From: Alphaproteobacteria bacterium
GTDB taxonomy: Bacteria > Pseudomonadota > Alphaproteobacteria > Sphingomonadales > Sphingomonadaceae
Length of the DNA stretch: 64,000 bases
Direction: 5' to 3'
Assembly (NCBI GenBank): GCA_030424845.1
Contig: JAUHWC010000004.1
Location: 124,001 to 188,000 of the forward strand
The notes beneath the pieces are model-generated. The model had not been told where the DNA came from and ran no database searches. It was given only the letters and a program-made list of their open reading frames with translations. A program made the translations under genes and the position numbers. Shown here one piece after another: positions 61,097 through 64,000 of the stretch. Numbering within the stretch: position 1 is the first letter of the stretch; each line of letters begins with the position of its first letter.

Positions 61097-62136
61097 TGCG
61101 CGCCGCCCTCGCCCTGCCGTTGCTCGCGCTCGCCAGCCCGCTTGCGGCGCAAGAGCATGACCATGCCGGGATGGACCATTCCGCGCACGCGCCTGCCCCG
61201 CTCCAAGACGAACATGGCCCTGTGCCCGCCGATCATGGCGAGATGGATCACGGCGAAACCGACCATTCGACAATGCACCATGGGCCGCACAACCATGGTG
61301 ACATGGACCATTCGACAATGGACCACGGCGAGATGGACCACGGCGAGATGGACCATTCGGCAATGGGCCATGACATGCCTGCACCCGCCGCGAATGCCGA
61401 GCCGCCGGCCCGCGCCCTGCAAGGCCCGGACCATGCCGCCGATGCCATCTGGGGTGCGGCCGCGATGGAGCCGGCACGCCGCCAGCTTGCCCGCGGTCAT
61501 GGTGACATGCAGACCGGCATGATCATGGTCGAACGGCTCGAAACGCGGCTGGACGATGCCGGGGATGCCTTCCTGTGGGACGTGCAGGGCTTCTGGGGCG
61601 GGGATATCGACCGCTTCGTGCTGAAATCCGAAGGCGAAGGCGAGTTGCCTATCGGCCATGTGGAAGATGCCGAGGTGCAGGCGCTGTGGAGCCACGCGAT
61701 CGGCCCCTACTTCGACCTGCAGGCCGGCGCGCGGCTGGATGTAGAACCCGAAACGCGCAGCCACCTGGTGCTCGGCCTGCAGGGCCTTGCGCCCTACATG
61801 TGGCACGTGGATGCCGCCGCTTTCCTGTCCGACCGGGGCGACCTGACCGCGCGGATCGAGGCGGAATATGACCAGAAGATCACCCAGCGCCTGATCCTGC
61901 AACCGCGGGTGGAGCTGGCCCTTTCTGCCCAGGACATTCCCGAGCGCGAAACCGGTTCCGGGCTCACCAAGGTCGAGGCCGGGTTGCGGCTGCGCTACGA
62001 AATCCTTCGCGAGGTGGCACCCTATATCGGGGTCGGCTGGGAACAGAAGCTGGGCGAGACGCGCCGCATCGCACGCGGCAATGGCGAGGATCCTTCGCGC
62101 TTCGTCCTGCTGCTGGGCATGCGCAGCTGGTTCTAA
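61093..62136 (+). CDS. copB: Copper resistance outer-membrane protein CopB
   Basis: 347 residues. A signal peptide to about LAAQEHD is followed by an N-terminal His/Met/Asp repeat (MDHSAH, HGEMDHGE, HGDMDHSTMDHGEMDHGEMDHS) that may bind copper, residues 22-95. The C-terminal beta-barrel has FFEGDIDRF-like FWGGDIDRFVLKSEGEG, YFDLQAGARLD, YMWHVDAAAFL and a closing FVLLLGMRSWF. It exports or sequesters copper at the outer membrane. Coupled to copA by four-base overlap. Confidence 0.92.
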   Translation: MMRAALALPLLALASPLAAQEHDHAGMDHSAHAPAPLQDEHGPVPADHGEMDHGETDHSTMHHGPHNHGDMDHSTMDHGEMDHGEMDHSAMGHDMPAPAANAEPPARALQGPDHAADAIWGAAAMEPARRQLARGHGDMQTGMIMVERLETRLDDAGDAFLWDVQGFWGGDIDRFVLKSEGEGELPIGHVEDAEVQALWSHAIGPYFDLQAGARLDVEPETRSHLVLGLQGLAPYMWHVDAAAFLSDRGDLTARIEAEYDQKITQRLILQPRVELALSAQDIPERETGSGLTKVEAGLRLRYEILREVAPYIGVGWEQKLGETRRIARGNGEDPSRFVLLLGMRSWF

Positions 62137-62197
62137 GCCCCCTTGCCTCACCCACCGGCAGGCGTAGTCTGTCGGGGCAGCAATGGGGGAGGCTGGG

Positions 62198-62677
62198 ATG
62201 GCGCAGGCATTTGCAATCACCGTCAATGGCGAGCGGCACGAGGTTGAAGCCGATGCCGACATGCCGTTGCTCTACCTGCTGGCAGACGAACTGGGCCTGA
62301 AAGGCCCGCGCTTCGGCTGCGGCCTGGCGCAATGCGGGGCCTGTTCGGTGCTGGTCAACGGGCGCGAGGTGCGCAGCTGTGTCTACCCGGCCGCCTCGAC
62401 CGCCGGTGCCGAAGTGGTCACCGCCGAAGGTATCGCCGCAGCCGATGGCTCGCCCCACCCCTTGCAGCAAGAACTGATCGCCGCGCAAGCTCCGCAATGC
62501 GGCTTCTGCTATGGCGGGATGATGGTGAAGGCCGCGGAACTGCTGGCTGCCAATCCCGATCCCTCGCGCGAGGAGATCATCGCCCACATGGACGGGCATC
62601 TCTGCCGCTGCGGCACCTATCCGCGCCTGCTCGTGGCGATCGAACGCGCTGCCGGGCGCATGCGGGCAGACGCATGA
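62198..62677 (+). CDS. (2Fe-2S) small subunit of a molybdenum hydroxylase (IorA-like)
   Basis: 159 residues from ATG 62198 with GGGGAGG upstream. It has the plant-type [2Fe-2S] ligands C41, C46, C49 and C61 (CGLAQCGAC-..-SC) and the second cluster C101, C104, C136 and C138 (CGFCYGGM, HLCRCGTY). This is the electron-transfer subunit for isoquinoline 1-oxidoreductase or aldehyde-oxidase-type enzymes. The stop overlaps the next gene's ATG. Confidence 0.9.
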   Translation: MAQAFAITVNGERHEVEADADMPLLYLLADELGLKGPRFGCGLAQCGACSVLVNGREVRSCVYPAASTAGAEVVTAEGIAAADGSPHPLQQELIAAQAPQCGFCYGGMMVKAAELLAANPDPSREEIIAHMDGHLCRCGTYPRLLVAIERAAGRMRADA

Positions 62678-64000
62678 CGGGCGCGCTGTCTTCCCCCGCC
62701 GCCCTTTCGCGTCGCGGCTTGCTGAAGGCAGGCGGCGTGTTGCTGGTGGGCTTTTCGCTGGCCGGCAAGGCCGCTGCGCAATTCGGCCCGCTGCCGGGTC
62801 CGGACCGGGACGCAATCGACAGCTGGATCATGATCCATGCGGACAATACCGCGACAATCCTCATCGGCTTCGTCGAGCTGGGACAAGGGGCCACCACCGC
62901 CCTGCCGCAGGTCGCCGCCGAAGAGCTGGACCTTGGCATGGACCAGGTCAGGACCGTGGCGGACGAGACGGAAGTCACGCCTTTCCAGGGCGGCACCTAC
63001 TCCTCCAGCGCGATTGCCAACGGCCGCCCGCAGGTGCAGCGCGCCGCCGCCCATGCCCGCGCGGAATTGCTCAAGCGCGCGGCGCAACGGCTTGGTGCTG
63101 CGCCGGATGACCTGGTGATCACGCGCGGCGTGGTGTCCGTGCGCGGCGATGCAACCCGCTCCGTCAGCTATGGCGAGCTGTTGGGCGACCGGCCCTTCGA
63201 GGTGACGATGGATGGCGAGGCCCTTCCCAAGGACCCTTCGCAATACCGCATCGTGGGCCAGCGCCAGGCCCGCGCCGACCTTGCCGAAAAGGTCATGGGC
63301 ACGTTCGCCTATGTCCAGCACAAGCGCCTGCCGGACATGCTCCACGCCCGCATCATCCGTCCGCGCGGACAGGGGGCCTATGGCGCGCCGCCCCAATTGC
63401 TGTCGCATGATGCATCGGCCCTTTCCGCAATCCCCGATGCCCGCGTCTATCGCCAGGGCAACTTCCTTGCCGTGCTGGCAGACAGCGAATGGCACGCGGT
63501 GAAGGCCGCCCGGCTGGTCGATGCGCAATGGGACATCCCGGCCAGCCTGCCGGACAGCAATGACCTGTATCCGGCCATGCGCGAGGCCGTGATGGAAACC
63601 AGGGTGGTGCTGGAGGAAGGACAGGCAGGCGCAGGCGTGCATAGCGCCGCCTTCACTTCCGAAACCCCCTACCAGGCGCATGCGACCATGGCCCCCAACT
63701 GCGCCGTTGCCGATGTGAAGGACGGCAAGGCCCGGGTCTGGGCATCGAGCCAGGACATCTATGCCCTGCGCAGGTCGCTGGCTGACCTTCTGGGCATGGA
63801 GCAGCTGGACGTGACGGTGCAGTTCGCAGAAGGCTCGGGCACCTATGGCCACAGCCTCTATGACGATGTGGCGCTTGGCGCCGCGTTGCTGAGCCAGAAG
63901 CTGGGCCGCCCGGTGCGGCTGCAATACAGCCGCGAGGACGAACATGGCTGGGACACCTTCGGCCCGGCGCATATCGGCAAGGTGGCGATCGCCTGCGACG
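62674..64000 (+). CDS. Molybdopterin-binding large subunit, IorB-like (truncated by window edge)
   Basis: 442 codons are visible and the frame is open to the window end. The N-terminus SRRGLLKAGGVLLVGFSLAGKAAAQ resembles a Tat signal, fitting periplasmic IorB-type enzymes. Segments such as GFVELGQGATTALPQVAAEEL, PFQGGTYSSSAIANGRPQV, ARIIRPRGQGAYGAPPQLL and ASSQDIYALRRSLADLLGM follow the xanthine-dehydrogenase large-subunit pattern. The enzyme hydroxylates an N-heterocycle or aldehyde. The ATG overlaps the IorA-like stop as ATGA. Confidence 0.88.
   Translation, partial: MTGALSSPAALSRRGLLKAGGVLLVGFSLAGKAAAQFGPLPGPDRDAIDSWIMIHADNTATILIGFVELGQGATTALPQVAAEELDLGMDQVRTVADETEVTPFQGGTYSSSAIANGRPQVQRAAAHARAELLKRAAQRLGAAPDDLVITRGVVSVRGDATRSVSYGELLGDRPFEVTMDGEALPKDPSQYRIVGQRQARADLAEKVMGTFAYVQHKRLPDMLHARIIRPRGQGAYGAPPQLLSHDASALSAIPDARVYRQGNFLAVLADSEWHAVKAARLVDAQWDIPASLPDSNDLYPAMREAVMETRVVLEEGQAGAGVHSAAFTSETPYQAHATMAPNCAVADVKDGKARVWASSQDIYALRRSLADLLGMEQLDVTVQFAEGSGTYGHSLYDDVALGAALLSQKLGRPVRLQYSREDEHGWDTFGPAHIGKVAIACD

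Noticed and set aside
61150-61380. Short repeated DNA like a CRISPR array in copB
   Set aside because: The repeats are codon-level MDHGE motifs of a copper-binding domain, with no spacers of fixed length.
59426-61477. 683-residue open frame antisense to copA
   Set aside because: Low-complexity His/Arg sequence mirrored from copA and copB.

Overview
The window looks like chromosomal DNA of an alphaproteobacterium of the order Sphingomonadales, most likely an Erythrobacteraceae relative. Supporting signs are the 41-residue zinc-free form of ribosomal protein L36, a UPF0262 protein, a CC_3452-type small secreted protein, an NDUFA9-like protein, a TonB-dependent receptor with a divergent regulator, DUF3667, and an IorAB-type molybdenum hydroxylase. 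The lineage is inferred from gene content only. I found no insertion sequence, integrase, CRISPR array or rRNA. One tRNA gene, Leu(CAG), is present.

Layout. 0-17.7 kb is mostly core chromosome: a partial MntP, an HxlR regulator, rpmJ, galE, an M14 peptidase, a cytidine deaminase coupled to a GH25-like protein, dnaB, a phospholipase-D-like synthase, rpoZ, ftsH, then a membrane-anchored winged-helix regulator divergent from a TonB-dependent receptor. 17.7-24.4 kb is a catabolic or transport patch: Rieske oxygenase, MarR, TauD/TfdA dioxygenase, NHL-repeat protein, TauE/SafE permease, old yellow enzyme and a mannose-6-phosphate isomerase-like protein. 24.4-27 kb holds three linked TadE/TadG-type pilus genes. 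27-29.2 kb holds an enoyl-CoA hydratase and gdhA, followed by a 680-bp gap with a decayed ORF.

29.9-47.3 kb is the most unusual part. It has two facing gene sets. The rightward set is tightly coupled: a pentaheme cytochrome, a double HbpS/DUF336 lipoprotein, an outer-membrane barrel and a 1392-residue decaheme cytochrome fused to an LVIVD-type beta-propeller, followed by a methyltransferase and a short acyltransferase. The leftward set is an 822-residue flavoprotein with two cyclic-nucleotide-binding domains and four [4Fe-4S] sites, a five-helix protein with two pairs of histidines 14 residues apart (a probable diheme cytochrome b), an FHA-transmembrane-decaheme protein, and a CpdA-like phosphodiesterase. 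Together they suggest an electron path from the cytoplasm through the inner membrane into the periplasm and perhaps across the outer membrane, with possible cyclic-nucleotide and phosphopeptide control. A CcmI-like TPR gene follows.

48.4-53.7 kb is a tightly packed leftward operon for a lipoprotein PQQ dehydrogenase with a heme c domain, three secreted NTF2-like paralogs and an SMP-30-like lipoprotein. 53.8-58.4 kb has tRNA-Leu, an NDUFA9-like protein, two unknown secreted paralogs and a transaldolase. 58.4-62.1 kb is a copper module: DUF305 protein, CsoR with a visible operator, CopA-type multicopper oxidase and CopB. The window ends inside an IorAB-type oxidoreductase.
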